Shown here one piece after another: positions 8,599-17,746 of a DNA stretch of 64,000 nt; position 1 is the stretch's first letter; each line of letters starts with the position of its first letter. The stretch lies in NCBI RefSeq assembly GCF_031453975.1, contig NZ_JAVDPW010000009.1, positions 124,001-188,000 on the forward strand, in the 5' to 3' direction. The notes under the pieces are model-generated. The model was not told the origin of the DNA. It saw only the letters and a program-made list of their open reading frames with translations, and made no database searches. The position numbers and the translations under genes are program-made. This stretch comes from Inquilinus ginsengisoli_A (GTDB lineage: Bacteria; Pseudomonadota; Alphaproteobacteria; DSM-16000; Inquilinaceae).

Positions 8599-10881
8599 AT
8601 GACCCGGCCGGCGGGCGGGCCCGCCCCGGGCATCGGACCGTCGCGCCGTCTGCTCGCCCGCCTGCGCGACGTCATGGCGGGGTCGGGCACGGCCCAGGCG
8701 CGCCTCGACAAGATCGTCACCCTGATCGCGGCCGAGATGGTGGCCGAAGTCTGCTCCTGCTACGTCGCCCGTCCGGGCGACGTGCTGGAGCTGTTCGCCA
8801 CCATCGGCCTGAACCCGGATGCGGTGCACCGCACCCGGCTGCGGGTGGGCGAAGGCCTGGTCGGCGAGGTCGCGACGACGGCGCGGTCGCTCGCCATCGC
8901 CAACGCGCCCAGCCATCCGAAATTCGCCTATCGCCCGGAAACCGGCGAGGACCCCTACGAATCCTGGATGGGCGTGCCGATCCTGCGCGGCGGCAAGGTC
9001 CGCGGCGTGCTGATCATCCAGAACCAGATGCGGCGCAACTATTCCGAGGATGAGGTCGAGACGCTCGAGACCATCGCCATGGTGGTGGCCGAGCTGATCG
9101 TCGGCGGCGAGATCGCGCGCCCGGGCGAGGTGGCCAGCCCGACCGCGGTGTCGCTGCCCACCCGGCTGCACGGCCTCGCCCTCAGCGGCGGCCTGGCCCA
9201 GGGGCTGGCGGTGCTGCACCGGACCCAGATCACCGTGCGGCAGATGATCGCCGACGATCCGGTGGCCGAGGTCGAACGGCTGCGCCAGGCGGTCGAGTAC
9301 ATGCACCGCTCGCTCGACGACCTGGTGGCCGACCACCGCGCCGGCGGCATCGGCGAGGGCGAGGACATCCTCGAGACCTATCGCATGTTCGCCGAGGACC
9401 GCGGCTGGCTGAACCGGATCCACGAGGCGATCGACACCGGCCTGTCGGCCGAAGCGGCGGTGCAGCGCGTCCAGAACGACATGGCCGCGCGCATGGCCCG
9501 GGTCGGTGATCCCTATCTGCGCGAGCGGCTGGCCGATTTCGACGACCTGGCCAACCGCCTGCTGCTGCACCTGGCCGGCCGCACCTCGGCGGCGGCGCTC
9601 GGCACCCTGCCCGACGACATGATCCTGATCGCCCGCGCCATCGGCCCGGCCGAGCTGCTCGACTATGACCGGCGTAAGCTGCGCGGCCTGGTGCTGGAGG
9701 AGGGGTCGGCCACCAGCCATGTCGCGATCATCGCCCGCGCCCTCGACATCCCGGTGGTCGGCCGCTGCATCGAGGCGATGCGGCTGATCGAACCGCTCGA
9801 CCCGATCGTGGTCGACGGCGACCATGGCAACGTCTTCGTGCGTCCGTCGGAAGACGTGATCGACACCATCACCAAGGCGATCCAGACCCAGGTCGGGCAG
9901 CGCCGCCTCTACGCCGAGGAAGCGCGGCTGCCGGCAGTGACGCGCGACGGCGTCGCGGTCTCGCTGTTGCTGAACGCCGGCCTGCTCTCCGACATGCCGC
10001 ATCTCGACGCGGTCGGCGCCGACGGCATCGGCCTGTACCGCACCGAGATCCCGTTCATGGTGCGGTCGGAATATCCCAGCGTCGCCACCCAGACCGATCT
10101 CTACGCCCGGGTCATCGACCTGGCGGAGGGGCGGCCGGTGGTGTTCCGCACCCTCGATGTCGGCGGCGACAAGCGGCTGCCCTACTTCGCCGAGATGGAT
10201 GAGGAGAACCCGGCCCTGGGCTGGCGCGCCATCCGCATCGGCCTCGACCGGCCGGCGATGCTGCGGCAGCAGCTGCGGGCGCTGATCCAGGGTGCCGCCG
10301 GACGGCCGTTCGGGGTGATGTTCCCGATGGTCGCCGATGTCGGTGAGCTGGATGACGCCCGGGCGCTGTTCGACCGCGAGCTGGCGCGGGCCGCGGCGCA
10401 GGGCGTGGCGGTGTCGTCCGACCTCCGCGTCGGGGTGATGCTCGAGGTGCCGTCGCTCTTGTGGCAGCTCGACCAGGTGCTGACCGCGGTCGATTTCGTC
10501 GCCGTCGGGTCGAACGACCTGATGCAGTACCTGTACGCCGCCGACCGCACCAACACCCGCGTCGCCGCGCGCTACGACACGCTGTCGCCCGGCCTGCTGG
10601 CCGCCCTGGCCGAGGCGGTGTCGCGTTGCGATGCCGCCGGCCGCAGGATCAGCCTGTGCGGCGAGATGGCGTCGCGGCCGATCGAGGCAATGACGCTGCT
10701 GGGCTTGGGATTTCGATCCTTGTCGATGCCGGCGACGGCGATCGGCGCGGTGCGCACCATGGTCCGCAGCCTCGATCTGGCCGAATTCTCGCGCTGGCTG
10801 GCGCGGGTGCGGGTCGCCTCCCGCGGCTCGCTCCGCCCCGCAATACGGGACTATGCGCGCGACCATGATGTCGTAATATAG
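8599..10881 (+). CDS. ptsP: Phosphoenolpyruvate-protein phosphotransferase PtsP (EI-Ntr)
   Basis: 760 aa. Domain order: GAF sensor (about 20-165), PEP-utiliser N-terminal domain (about 190-310), phospho-His swivel domain and PEP-binding TIM barrel (about 430-735). The phosphorylated His is in GSATSHVAIIARALD (His374); the barrel keeps GIGLYRTEIPFM and the active-site Cys in ISLCGEMASRP (Cys687). PtsP takes phosphate from PEP and passes it to NPr and EIIA-Ntr, a regulatory chain for nitrogen and potassium status; its GAF domain is known to sense glutamine in related bacteria. It probably shares a transcript with lysC. Confidence 0.94.
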   Translation: MTRPAGGPAPGIGPSRRLLARLRDVMAGSGTAQARLDKIVTLIAAEMVAEVCSCYVARPGDVLELFATIGLNPDAVHRTRLRVGEGLVGEVATTARSLAIANAPSHPKFAYRPETGEDPYESWMGVPILRGGKVRGVLIIQNQMRRNYSEDEVETLETIAMVVAELIVGGEIARPGEVASPTAVSLPTRLHGLALSGGLAQGLAVLHRTQITVRQMIADDPVAEVERLRQAVEYMHRSLDDLVADHRAGGIGEGEDILETYRMFAEDRGWLNRIHEAIDTGLSAEAAVQRVQNDMAARMARVGDPYLRERLADFDDLANRLLLHLAGRTSAAALGTLPDDMILIARAIGPAELLDYDRRKLRGLVLEEGSATSHVAIIARALDIPVVGRCIEAMRLIEPLDPIVVDGDHGNVFVRPSEDVIDTITKAIQTQVGQRRLYAEEARLPAVTRDGVAVSLLLNAGLLSDMPHLDAVGADGIGLYRTEIPFMVRSEYPSVATQTDLYARVIDLAEGRPVVFRTLDVGGDKRLPYFAEMDEENPALGWRAIRIGLDRPAMLRQQLRALIQGAAGRPFGVMFPMVADVGELDDARALFDRELARAAAQGVAVSSDLRVGVMLEVPSLLWQLDQVLTAVDFVAVGSNDLMQYLYAADRTNTRVAARYDTLSPGLLAALAEAVSRCDAAGRRISLCGEMASRPIEAMTLLGLGFRSLSMPATAIGAVRTMVRSLDLAEFSRWLARVRVASRGSLRPAIRDYARDHDVVI

Positions 10882-11038
10882 TGCGAAGGATCCGGATTCG
10901 TTTTGCCGTCCGGATGGAATCGTCTAAATAAAGACTGTCGTCTCTGTCGTGGGGGGAGTGGGCCTCGACATCATGACAGAACGGCGTGCCGGCTTTCCTC
11001 TGCAACATCTTCGGTCAGCACAAAGCGGCTCGAACGAC

Positions 11039-12181
11039 ATGGCCCAAAGCAACCGCAAACATCTCGCCGTGGTTCCTGAAGCGGCGGAGTCCCCCGACGG
11101 TCACCCAGACACGACGCCAGTGGACGACGTGATCGACATGAACGCCCCGGTCGGCCGCATCCTCGCCCAGGCGCGCGAGCATGTCGGCTACAGCCTCTAT
11201 GACGTGGCCGCGACGCTGCGGATTCGCCATGGGCTGCTCCAGGCGATCGAGGATGGCCGGCACGAAGACCTGCCCGGCCCGGTCTACGCCATCGGCTTCA
11301 TCCGCACCTATGCCGAGTTCCTGGGCTTCGACGGCGACCAGATGGTGGCCCGCTACAAGCAGGAATCGACCGCGGTCAAGAAGAAGCCCGACCTGGTGTT
11401 CCCGGCGCCGGTGCCCGAGGGCAGCCGCATCCCGGGCGGCGCCATCCTGATGATCGCGGTGCTGATCGGCGGCCTGGCCTATGCCGGTTGGTACTATCTC
11501 TCTTCCGCCAACCGCGACGTGGCGGAAGAGATCGCGGCCCTGCCCTCGCGCTTCGCATCCCTGCTCGACGGCAACACCCAGCCGAACCCGAATCCGGGGC
11601 CGGTGGTGCAGCCGGCCGCCCCGAACAGCGCGCCGAACCTGCAGGCGGCGGCCCCCGCGGCCGAACCCGGCCCGGGCGAGCGGATGACCGCCGGCCCGAT
11701 CGTGCCGGGCCCGACCGCCCCGGCCGGCACGCCGGCCCTGCCGATGCCGGCCGAGGCCCAGAGCGCGGCGCTCGCGCCGCCGTCCCCGGGCGCGGCGCTG
11801 CCCCCGGCCGCGACCGTCGCGCCGCCGGCCCCGGCCGCACCGCTGACCGCCTTTGACCGCCCGCTCGGCGCGGCCCTGGCGAACGAGCCGCCGGCCCCGG
11901 TCGTGGGCGACGGCCACATCGTGCTGCGCGCCACCGCCGACAGCTGGGTCCAGGTCCGCGACCGCCAGGGCGGGCTGGTGATGACCCGGGTGATGGCGGC
12001 GGGCGAGACCTATGCCGTGCCGTCGCAGGACGGCCAGCGGCTGACCACCGGCAACGCCGGCGGGCTGCAGATCGAGGTCGACGGCCAGCCGGCCACCGCC
12101 CTCGGCGCCCCGGGCCAGGTCGTGCGCAACGTCGCGCTCGATGCACAGAAGCTCCGCGGTGGTCCGGCGACCCCCAATTGA
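11039..12181 (+). CDS. RodZ-like helix-turn-helix membrane protein (HTH_25 + DUF4115)
   Basis: 380 aa from ATG 11039 (MAQSNRKHL); in-frame alternatives are ATG 10973 and GTG 10949, and none has a clean ribosome site, so the start is uncertain. The layout is an N-terminal HTH_25 domain (VGRILAQAREHVGYSLYDVA..., about 38-105), one transmembrane segment (about 136-157), a long Pro/Ala-rich periplasmic linker, and a C-terminal DUF4115 domain (HIVLRATADSWVQVRDRQGG). RodZ-type proteins link MreB to the cell wall machinery. The position directly upstream of ispG is typical of alphaproteobacteria. Confidence 0.82.
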   Translation: MAQSNRKHLAVVPEAAESPDGHPDTTPVDDVIDMNAPVGRILAQAREHVGYSLYDVAATLRIRHGLLQAIEDGRHEDLPGPVYAIGFIRTYAEFLGFDGDQMVARYKQESTAVKKKPDLVFPAPVPEGSRIPGGAILMIAVLIGGLAYAGWYYLSSANRDVAEEIAALPSRFASLLDGNTQPNPNPGPVVQPAAPNSAPNLQAAAPAAEPGPGERMTAGPIVPGPTAPAGTPALPMPAEAQSAALAPPSPGAALPPAATVAPPAPAAPLTAFDRPLGAALANEPPAPVVGDGHIVLRATADSWVQVRDRQGGLVMTRVMAAGETYAVPSQDGQRLTTGNAGGLQIEVDGQPATALGAPGQVVRNVALDAQKLRGGPATPN

Positions 12182-12362
12182 CCCTGGGCGGCGCTCGTTC
12201 GACCCAGGCCGGATCCCATCGGATTTGGGATGCGGCCGGCGCCGGGCTATCATGCGTTTGGTCGCAGCGGCGCCCCGCGGATTGCAGGAACGCCGCCATG
12301 GGGCCATGTTGTCGCGAAACGCCATCTCGCCGCCAAACGAACGCATCACCTAAGGTCCTGTC

Positions 12363-13502
12363 ATGAGCGCCGTCCGCGCCTATCGCCAGATCCAACGCCG
12401 CAAGTCCCGTGTGATCCATGTCGGCAAGGTGCCGGTGGGCGGCGATTCGCCGATCACCGTGCAGTCCATGACCAACACCCGGACGACGGACATCCAGGGC
12501 ACGATCGACCAGATCCGCCAGCTCGAGATCGCCGGGGCCGACATCGTCCGCGTCTCCTGCCCGGACGAGGAATCCAGCGCCGCGCTGAAGTTCATCGTGC
12601 CGGAAGTGACCGTGCCGATCGTCGCGGACATCCATTTCCACTACAAGCGCGGCATCGAGGCGGCCCAGAACGGTGCCGCCTGCCTGCGCATCAACCCCGG
12701 CAACATCGGCTCGAAGGAGCGGGTGGCCGAGGTGGTGAAGGCGGCCAAGGACTACGGCTGCTCGATGCGGATCGGCGTCAATGCCGGGTCGCTGGAGCGC
12801 GAATTGCTGGAGAAGTACGGCGAACCCTGCCCGGAGGCGATGGTCGAGTCGGCGCTCAACCACATCCGCATCCTCGAGGACCACGACTTCTTCAACTTCA
12901 AGATCTCGTGCAAGGCGTCGGACGTGTTCCTCGCCGTCGCCGCCTACCAGGCGCTGGCCGAGGCCTGCGACTATCCCCTCCACATCGGCGTCACCGAGGC
13001 CGGCGGCCTGCGCAGCGGCACGGTGAAGTCCTCGGTGGGCCTGGGCATGCTGCTGTGGGCCGGCATCGGCGACACCGTCCGGGTCTCGCTCTCCGCCGAT
13101 CCGGTCGAGGAGGTCAAGGTCGGCTTCGACCTGCTGAAGTCGCTCGGCCTGCGCCATCGCGGCGTCAACATCATCTCCTGCCCGTCCTGCGCCCGGCAGC
13201 AATTCGACGTGATCAAGACCGTCGAGGTGCTGGAGCAGCGGCTGGCCCACATCACCACCCCGATGACGGTCTCGGTGATCGGCTGCGTCGTCAACGGCCC
13301 GGGCGAGGCGACGATGACCGACATCGGCTTCACCGGCGGCGGCAAGGGCACCCATCAGGTCTACATCAACGGCCTGCCGAATCATCGGCTGAAGGATGAG
13401 GGCATCGTCGACCACCTGGTCTCGCTGGTCGAGGACAAGGCCCGCCAGATCGACGCCGAGCGGGCGATCGCCGAGGCGGCAGCGGCCCAGGCGGCTGAGT
13501 GA
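12363..13502 (+). CDS. ispG: 4-hydroxy-3-methylbut-2-enyl diphosphate synthase (IspG/GcpE)
   Basis: 379 aa, full length for the bacterial two-domain form. The N-terminal TIM barrel contains VGGDSPITVQSMTNTRTTD. The C-terminal [4Fe-4S] domain has the Cys ligands in SCPSCARQQFD and VIGCVVNGPGEA. IspG converts methylerythritol cyclodiphosphate to HMBPP, the penultimate step of the MEP isoprenoid pathway, using electrons from flavodoxin or ferredoxin. An AAGG ribosome site lies about 9 bp before the ATG. It is followed by prfA on the same strand after 74 bp. Confidence 0.96.
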   Translation: MSAVRAYRQIQRRKSRVIHVGKVPVGGDSPITVQSMTNTRTTDIQGTIDQIRQLEIAGADIVRVSCPDEESSAALKFIVPEVTVPIVADIHFHYKRGIEAAQNGAACLRINPGNIGSKERVAEVVKAAKDYGCSMRIGVNAGSLERELLEKYGEPCPEAMVESALNHIRILEDHDFFNFKISCKASDVFLAVAAYQALAEACDYPLHIGVTEAGGLRSGTVKSSVGLGMLLWAGIGDTVRVSLSADPVEEVKVGFDLLKSLGLRHRGVNIISCPSCARQQFDVIKTVEVLEQRLAHITTPMTVSVIGCVVNGPGEATMTDIGFTGGGKGTHQVYINGLPNHRLKDEGIVDHLVSLVEDKARQIDAERAIAEAAAAQAAE

Positions 13503-13576
13503 TGCGGCGCCTGTCCGGCCGCTAGCGGGCCCGGTCCCCTCTCCGACCGGCCCCGTTCCCTTGACTTGAGCATCCC

Positions 13577-14656
13577 GTGCATCTCGACGAAAACCTGAAC
13601 CGTGTCCTGTCCCGCGTCGCGGAGCTGCGCGACGGCATGGGCACCGGCAAGCTGACGCCGGACCAGTTCACCGCCTTCTCCAAGGAATATTCCGAGCTCG
13701 AGCCGATCGCCGACGAGATCTCGGCGCTGCACCGGGCCCGGGCCGAGCTGGCCGAACTCGAGACGCTGGCCGCGACCGAGACCGACCCGGAGATGAAGGC
13801 CCTGGCGCAGGACGAGCTGTTCGCCCTGCGCGACAGCCTGCCGGGGCTGGAGCGGCGGGTGCAGGTCCTGCTGCTGCCCAAGGACGAGGCCGACGATCGC
13901 AACGCCATCCTCGAGGTTCGGGCCGGCACCGGCGGCGACGAGGCGGCGCTGTTCGCCGCGGATCTGTTCCGGATGTACCAGCGCTACGCCGCGATCCGCG
14001 GCTGGCGCTTCGAGGTGCTCGACATCGCCGAGACGCCGCTGGGCGGCTACAAGGAGGCCTCGGCCGAGATCAACGGCCGCAGCGTCTTCGCCCGGCTGAA
14101 GTTCGAAAGCGGCGCCCACCGCGTCCAGCGCGTGCCGGAGACCGAGACCCAGGGCCGCATCCACACCTCTGCCGCCACCGTGGCGGTGCTGCCGGAGGCG
14201 GAGGAGGTCGACATCCAGATCGACGACAAGGATCTGCGCATCGACGTGTTCCGGGCCCAGGGCGCCGGCGGCCAGCACGTCAACAAGACCGAAAGCGCGG
14301 TCCGCATCACCCATCTCGCCACCGGCATCGTGGTGGTGATGCAGGACGAGAAATCGCAGCACAAGAACCGCGCCAAGGCGATGAAGATCCTGCGCGCCCG
14401 GCTGTACGAGGCCGAGCGCGCGGCCAAGGACGCGGTGCGCGCCGCCGACCGCAAGAGCCAGGTCGGCTCCGGCGACCGGTCGGAGCGGATCCGCACCTAC
14501 AACTTCCCGCAGGGGCGGGTCACCGACCACCGCATCAACCTGACGCTTTACAAGATCGAGAAGGTGCTGGCGGGCGAGGCGCTGGACGAGCTGGTCGAGG
14601 CGCTGATCGCGGAGGACGAGGCGGCCCGCCTCGCCGCGCTCGCCGACCAGCCCTGA
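13577..14656 (+). CDS. prfA: Peptide chain release factor 1
   Basis: 359 aa, starting at GTG 13577 (MHLDENLNRVLSRV). The peptidyl-tRNA hydrolysis motif GGQ is in RAQGAGGQHVNKTESAVR. The stop-codon recognition tripeptide region reads VPETETQGRIHTS, i.e. PET where E. coli RF1 has PAT. It terminates translation at UAA and UAG. The following gene, prmC, encodes the methyltransferase that modifies the GGQ glutamine, and begins 3 bp after the prfA stop. Confidence 0.96.
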   Translation: MHLDENLNRVLSRVAELRDGMGTGKLTPDQFTAFSKEYSELEPIADEISALHRARAELAELETLAATETDPEMKALAQDELFALRDSLPGLERRVQVLLLPKDEADDRNAILEVRAGTGGDEAALFAADLFRMYQRYAAIRGWRFEVLDIAETPLGGYKEASAEINGRSVFARLKFESGAHRVQRVPETETQGRIHTSAATVAVLPEAEEVDIQIDDKDLRIDVFRAQGAGGQHVNKTESAVRITHLATGIVVVMQDEKSQHKNRAKAMKILRARLYEAERAAKDAVRAADRKSQVGSGDRSERIRTYNFPQGRVTDHRINLTLYKIEKVLAGEALDELVEALIAEDEAARLAALADQP

Positions 14657-14658
14657 GA

Positions 14659-15525
14659 GTGGTGAGAATCGCCGAGGCCCTGCGCGACGGCACCGCCCGG
14701 CTGGCCGCAGCCGGCATCGACAGCGCCGTCTCCGACGCCCGCATCCTGCTGATGGCGGCGCTCGGCTGCGATCGGACGGGGTTGCTGTCGCGCGCGGCGG
14801 AGGCGCTGCCGGATGCGGCGGCCGCCCGCTATGCCGGCTTCCTGGCGCGGCGGGCGGCGCATGAGCCGGTGTCGCGCATCCTCGGGCACCGCGAGTTCTG
14901 GAGCCTCGATTTCGCGCTCGGCCCGGCGACGCTGGACCCACGCCCGGACAGCGAGACTTTGGTCGAGGCGGCGCTGGCCGCCTGCCCGGACCGGCCGCTG
15001 CGCGTGCTCGACCTCGGCACCGGCACCGGCTGCCTGCTGCTGGCCGTGCTGCACGACCGGCCGGCCGCCTTCGGCCTCGGGGTCGACCGCAGCGAAGCCG
15101 CCGCCGCCACCGCCCGCGCCAACGCCAGGGCGCTGGGCCTGGCCGACCGGGCGGCCTTCCTGGTCGGCGACTGGGCCACGGCGCTCGACGCCCGCTTCGA
15201 TCTCGTGCTGTCCAACCCGCCTTATATTCCGGAGGCGGAGATCGCCGCGCTGGACCCCGAGGTGCGCGACCACGACCCGCATCTGGCCCTGTCCGGCGGC
15301 GCCGACGGGCTGGACGCCTATCGGGCGCTGGCGGCGGCACTGCCCGGCCTGCTGGCCCCCGGCGGCACGGCGGTGGTCGAGCTGGGCATCGGGCAGGCGG
15401 CCGATGTGGCGGCGCTGTTCCGGGCCGCCGGCCTTGACATTGCCGCCACGCCGCACGATCTCGCAGGCATTCCGCGCTGCCTCGTGGCGAAAAAAGAATT
15501 TGGCCCGGCGTCGGAATGCCGCTAG
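14659..15525 (+). CDS. prmC: Release factor glutamine N5-methyltransferase PrmC
   Basis: 288 aa with a GTG start 3 bp after the prfA stop codon. It carries the SAM-binding motif LDLGTGTGCLLLAVL and the catalytic NPPY tetrapeptide (VLSNPPYIPEAE) used by N5-glutamine methyltransferases. PrmC methylates the Gln of the GGQ motif in RF1 and RF2, raising termination efficiency. The tight prfA-prmC pairing is conserved widely and supports the assignment. Confidence 0.95.
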   Translation: MVRIAEALRDGTARLAAAGIDSAVSDARILLMAALGCDRTGLLSRAAEALPDAAAARYAGFLARRAAHEPVSRILGHREFWSLDFALGPATLDPRPDSETLVEAALAACPDRPLRVLDLGTGTGCLLLAVLHDRPAAFGLGVDRSEAAAATARANARALGLADRAAFLVGDWATALDARFDLVLSNPPYIPEAEIAALDPEVRDHDPHLALSGGADGLDAYRALAAALPGLLAPGGTAVVELGIGQAADVAALFRAAGLDIAATPHDLAGIPRCLVAKKEFGPASECR

Positions 15526-15673
15526 GGTTCAGCTATTCCGTTCATTCCGGACTTGACCGCACGAGGCGGCCGCCGATTCGGCGTTGGAAGGGACGAGGAC
15601 GCTGGGCCCTGCCGCATCAGGCGGCATTGTGGCACGGCAGCGTGGCAAACAGCGATCTGCAGAAGCAAGGCTG

Positions 15674-16963
15674 ATGAGACCAGGACCGAATTCACGGCGT
15701 GCGCGCGGCAGAAATAGCGGCGGGGGCGGCGGCGGCGGGGGTGGCGGTGGTGGTGGAGGAGGCGGGGGCGGCGGCGGTGGTAATCCGCAGCGGCGCTCGA
15801 ACAGCCTGCCCAACCGCAACCAGACCATCGACAGCAACGGCCCGGATATCCGCATCCGCGGCAATGTCTTCCAGGTCTATGACAAGTATATGGGTCTGGC
15901 GCGCGACGCCCATTCGTCGGGCGACCGCGTCATGGCCGAAAACTACCAGCAGCACGCGGAGCATTACGTCCGCATCATCAATGCGATGAACGAGGCCTAT
16001 GGCCAGCCGCCGCATCAGCAGCCGTCGCCGGACGGCAGCCGCGAGCAGCCGGGCGTCGATTCCGATTACGATCCGCTGACCAGCCCGGCGCCCCAGCGCC
16101 GCGAATTCGAGGCGCGCAGCGAGGGTGGCGATCGCCCGCAGCAGCAGCAGCGCCGCGATTTCGAGCCGCGGGGCGACAATGGCCAGCAGCGCCGGGACTT
16201 CGAACCGCGCGGCGAGACCAACGACCGCCAGCCCCGCCGCGAATACGAAGCCCGCGGCGAGAATGGCGATCGCCAGCAGCAGCCGCGCCGGGACTTCGAG
16301 CCGCGCAGCGAGAATGGCGAGCGTCCGCCGCGGCGGGAGTTCGAGCCGCGCAACGAGGGCGGCGACCGGCCGCCGCGCGAGCAGAACTATCGCGACCGTG
16401 ACGGCCGTCCGCCGCGCGACCGCGACCAGAACGCCCGCGATCCCAACCGCGAGCAGCAGGGCCAGCCTCGCGGCGAGCGCTTCGCCGGCCAGCGCGACGG
16501 CCGGCCGGACTATCGCAACGATCGGCAGCAGCCCTCGCTGCGCGACCTGAACGCGCCGCAGCCGCATGTTCCGGGCCCGCTCGAATCGCCCGCGCTCGAA
16601 GATCCGGCCTCGGCCAGCTTCGGCGCCGACCCGCGGGACCAGGAAGACAGCACCGTCGGCAGCAGCGTCGATATGGAACTGGCATTGCCGGCATCGATCG
16701 TCGCCCGTCCGCGCCGTGGCCGTCCGCCGCGCGCCGTGGCGCCGGCCGAAGTCGCCGCACCCTCGGCCGAAGCTCCGGCGCCCGTCGCGCCGGCTCCGGC
16801 GCCAGAACCGGCCCCGGCCCCTGTGGCTCCGCCCGAAGCATCGGCCCAGCCGGCCCTGCCCGGCGTGACCGCGGGTGACGAGGCGCCCGCGGCGCCGAAG
16901 CGCCGGCCCGGCCGGCCGCGCAAGGTCAAGCCGGTGGAAGGCAGCGAACCAAGCGGCGAGTGA
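15674..16963 (+). CDS. DUF4167 protein with polyglycine run, charged repeats and AT-hook-like tails
   Basis: 429 aa from ATG 15674 (MRPGPNSRRARGRN). Residues 16-36 are 21 consecutive glycines. The DUF4167 core (about 45-105) follows: SNGPDIRIRGNVFQVYDKYM and ARDAHSSGDRVMAENYQQHA. The middle is low complexity with about six degenerate repeats of R-R-[DE]-[FY]-E-[AP]-R plus a Gly/Asn/Asp linker. The C-terminal part is Pro/Ala-rich with two AT-hook-like motifs (RPRRGRPPRA and KRRPGRPRKVK). It is usually found after prfA-prmC in alphaproteobacteria and its function is unknown; the basic tails suggest nucleic-acid contact. Confidence 0.8.
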   Translation: MRPGPNSRRARGRNSGGGGGGGGGGGGGGGGGGGGGNPQRRSNSLPNRNQTIDSNGPDIRIRGNVFQVYDKYMGLARDAHSSGDRVMAENYQQHAEHYVRIINAMNEAYGQPPHQQPSPDGSREQPGVDSDYDPLTSPAPQRREFEARSEGGDRPQQQQRRDFEPRGDNGQQRRDFEPRGETNDRQPRREYEARGENGDRQQQPRRDFEPRSENGERPPRREFEPRNEGGDRPPREQNYRDRDGRPPRDRDQNARDPNREQQGQPRGERFAGQRDGRPDYRNDRQQPSLRDLNAPQPHVPGPLESPALEDPASASFGADPRDQEDSTVGSSVDMELALPASIVARPRRGRPPRAVAPAEVAAPSAEAPAPVAPAPAPEPAPAPVAPPEASAQPALPGVTAGDEAPAAPKRRPGRPRKVKPVEGSEPSGE

Positions 16964-16983
16964 TCGTTCTGCAGATCCAAAGG

Positions 16984-17008
16984 AAAACCCGGCTTCGGCC
17001 GGGTTTTC
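16984..17008 (+). terminator. Intrinsic terminator after the DUF4167 gene
   Basis: A perfect 10-bp stem (AAAACCCGGC / GCCGGGTTTT) with a TTCG loop; the last stem bases form the T-run. It lies 20 bp past the stop codon. Confidence 0.9.
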
Positions 17009-17169
17009 TGCTTTCAGGCCACAGGTGAAGCGATTCGCAGCGAAACGCTTTCCTCACCAAAATCCAATAAGTCGATGAAACCGCGGTAGAGATTCGGGAA
17101 CCCGATCCCGAAACCTTCTGTTGTCGAGGTATCCCTGGCGAGATGCCTTGCTGGACAGGAGAATAGATC

Positions 17170-17676
17170 ATGCGAACCACCCTGATGGCTGCCGCTTCTG
17201 CTTTGGCCCTTCTGGCTGTGCCGGCCATGGCGCAGACCACGACCGGCACGACGGCGCCGGCAACCACCACCGCGGCGCCCGCGGCCACGACGGCCGCCCC
17301 CGCGGTCACGGCGGGTGAACAGACGCTGCCCGACAGCCACATCCTCGGCTCCGACCTGATCGGCGCCAGCGTCACCAACGCCAACGGCGATTCGATCGGC
17401 AAGACCTCCGACGTGCTGGTCACCAAGGACAGCAAGACGGTCGACGCGGTGGTGATCGATGTCGGCGGCTTCCTCGGCATCGGCTCGAAATCCGTCGCCA
17501 TCCCGCTGGAGCAGCTGACCATCGGCGCGCGTCCGGACCAGGGCGTGAAGACCGCCATGACCAAGGAGCAGCTGGAGGCGCTGCCGGCCTTCGAGGGCCG
17601 CAAGGCCGAAGCCCCGCCGCCGGCCGGCGGCACCATGGGCGGCAGCTCGACCACCGGCACCACATCCGGCGGCTGA
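17170..17676 (+). CDS. Secreted PRC-barrel domain protein
   Basis: 168 aa. A signal peptide (about residues 1-22, ending AVPAMAQ) is followed by a Thr/Ala-rich linker. The PRC-barrel spans about 58-120 (LIGASVTNANGDSIGKTSDV and VVIDVGGFLGIGSKSVAIP). A Gly/Thr-rich tail closes the protein. PRC-barrels bind other proteins or cofactors; periplasmic versions of this type are common in alphaproteobacteria and often stress-related, but no specific role is established. An AGGAG ribosome site is present 9 bp before the ATG. It looks monocistronic, with terminators on both sides. Confidence 0.8.
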   Translation: MRTTLMAAASALALLAVPAMAQTTTGTTAPATTTAAPAATTAAPAVTAGEQTLPDSHILGSDLIGASVTNANGDSIGKTSDVLVTKDSKTVDAVVIDVGGFLGIGSKSVAIPLEQLTIGARPDQGVKTAMTKEQLEALPAFEGRKAEAPPPAGGTMGGSSTTGTTSGG

Positions 17677-17706
17677 TGCGGCTGGGACACTGCTCGGGTC
17701 TCGGCG

Positions 17707-17736
17707 GGCCGGCGCTCCGAAGAGCGCCGGCCTTTT
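17707..17736 (+). terminator. Intrinsic terminator after the PRC-barrel gene
   Basis: An 11-bp perfect stem (GGCCGGCGCTC / GAGCGCCGGCC) with a CGAA loop, followed by TTTT. It also separates this gene from the convergent SpsF-like gene. Confidence 0.88.
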
Positions 17737-17746
17737 GCCGTCGGCG

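Noticed and set aside
12182..12362. Possible riboswitch or small gene upstream of ispG
   Set aside because: Only a weak imperfect hairpin (ATCCCA/TGGGAT) was found; nothing resembles a known riboswitch core, and no short ORF has a convincing start.
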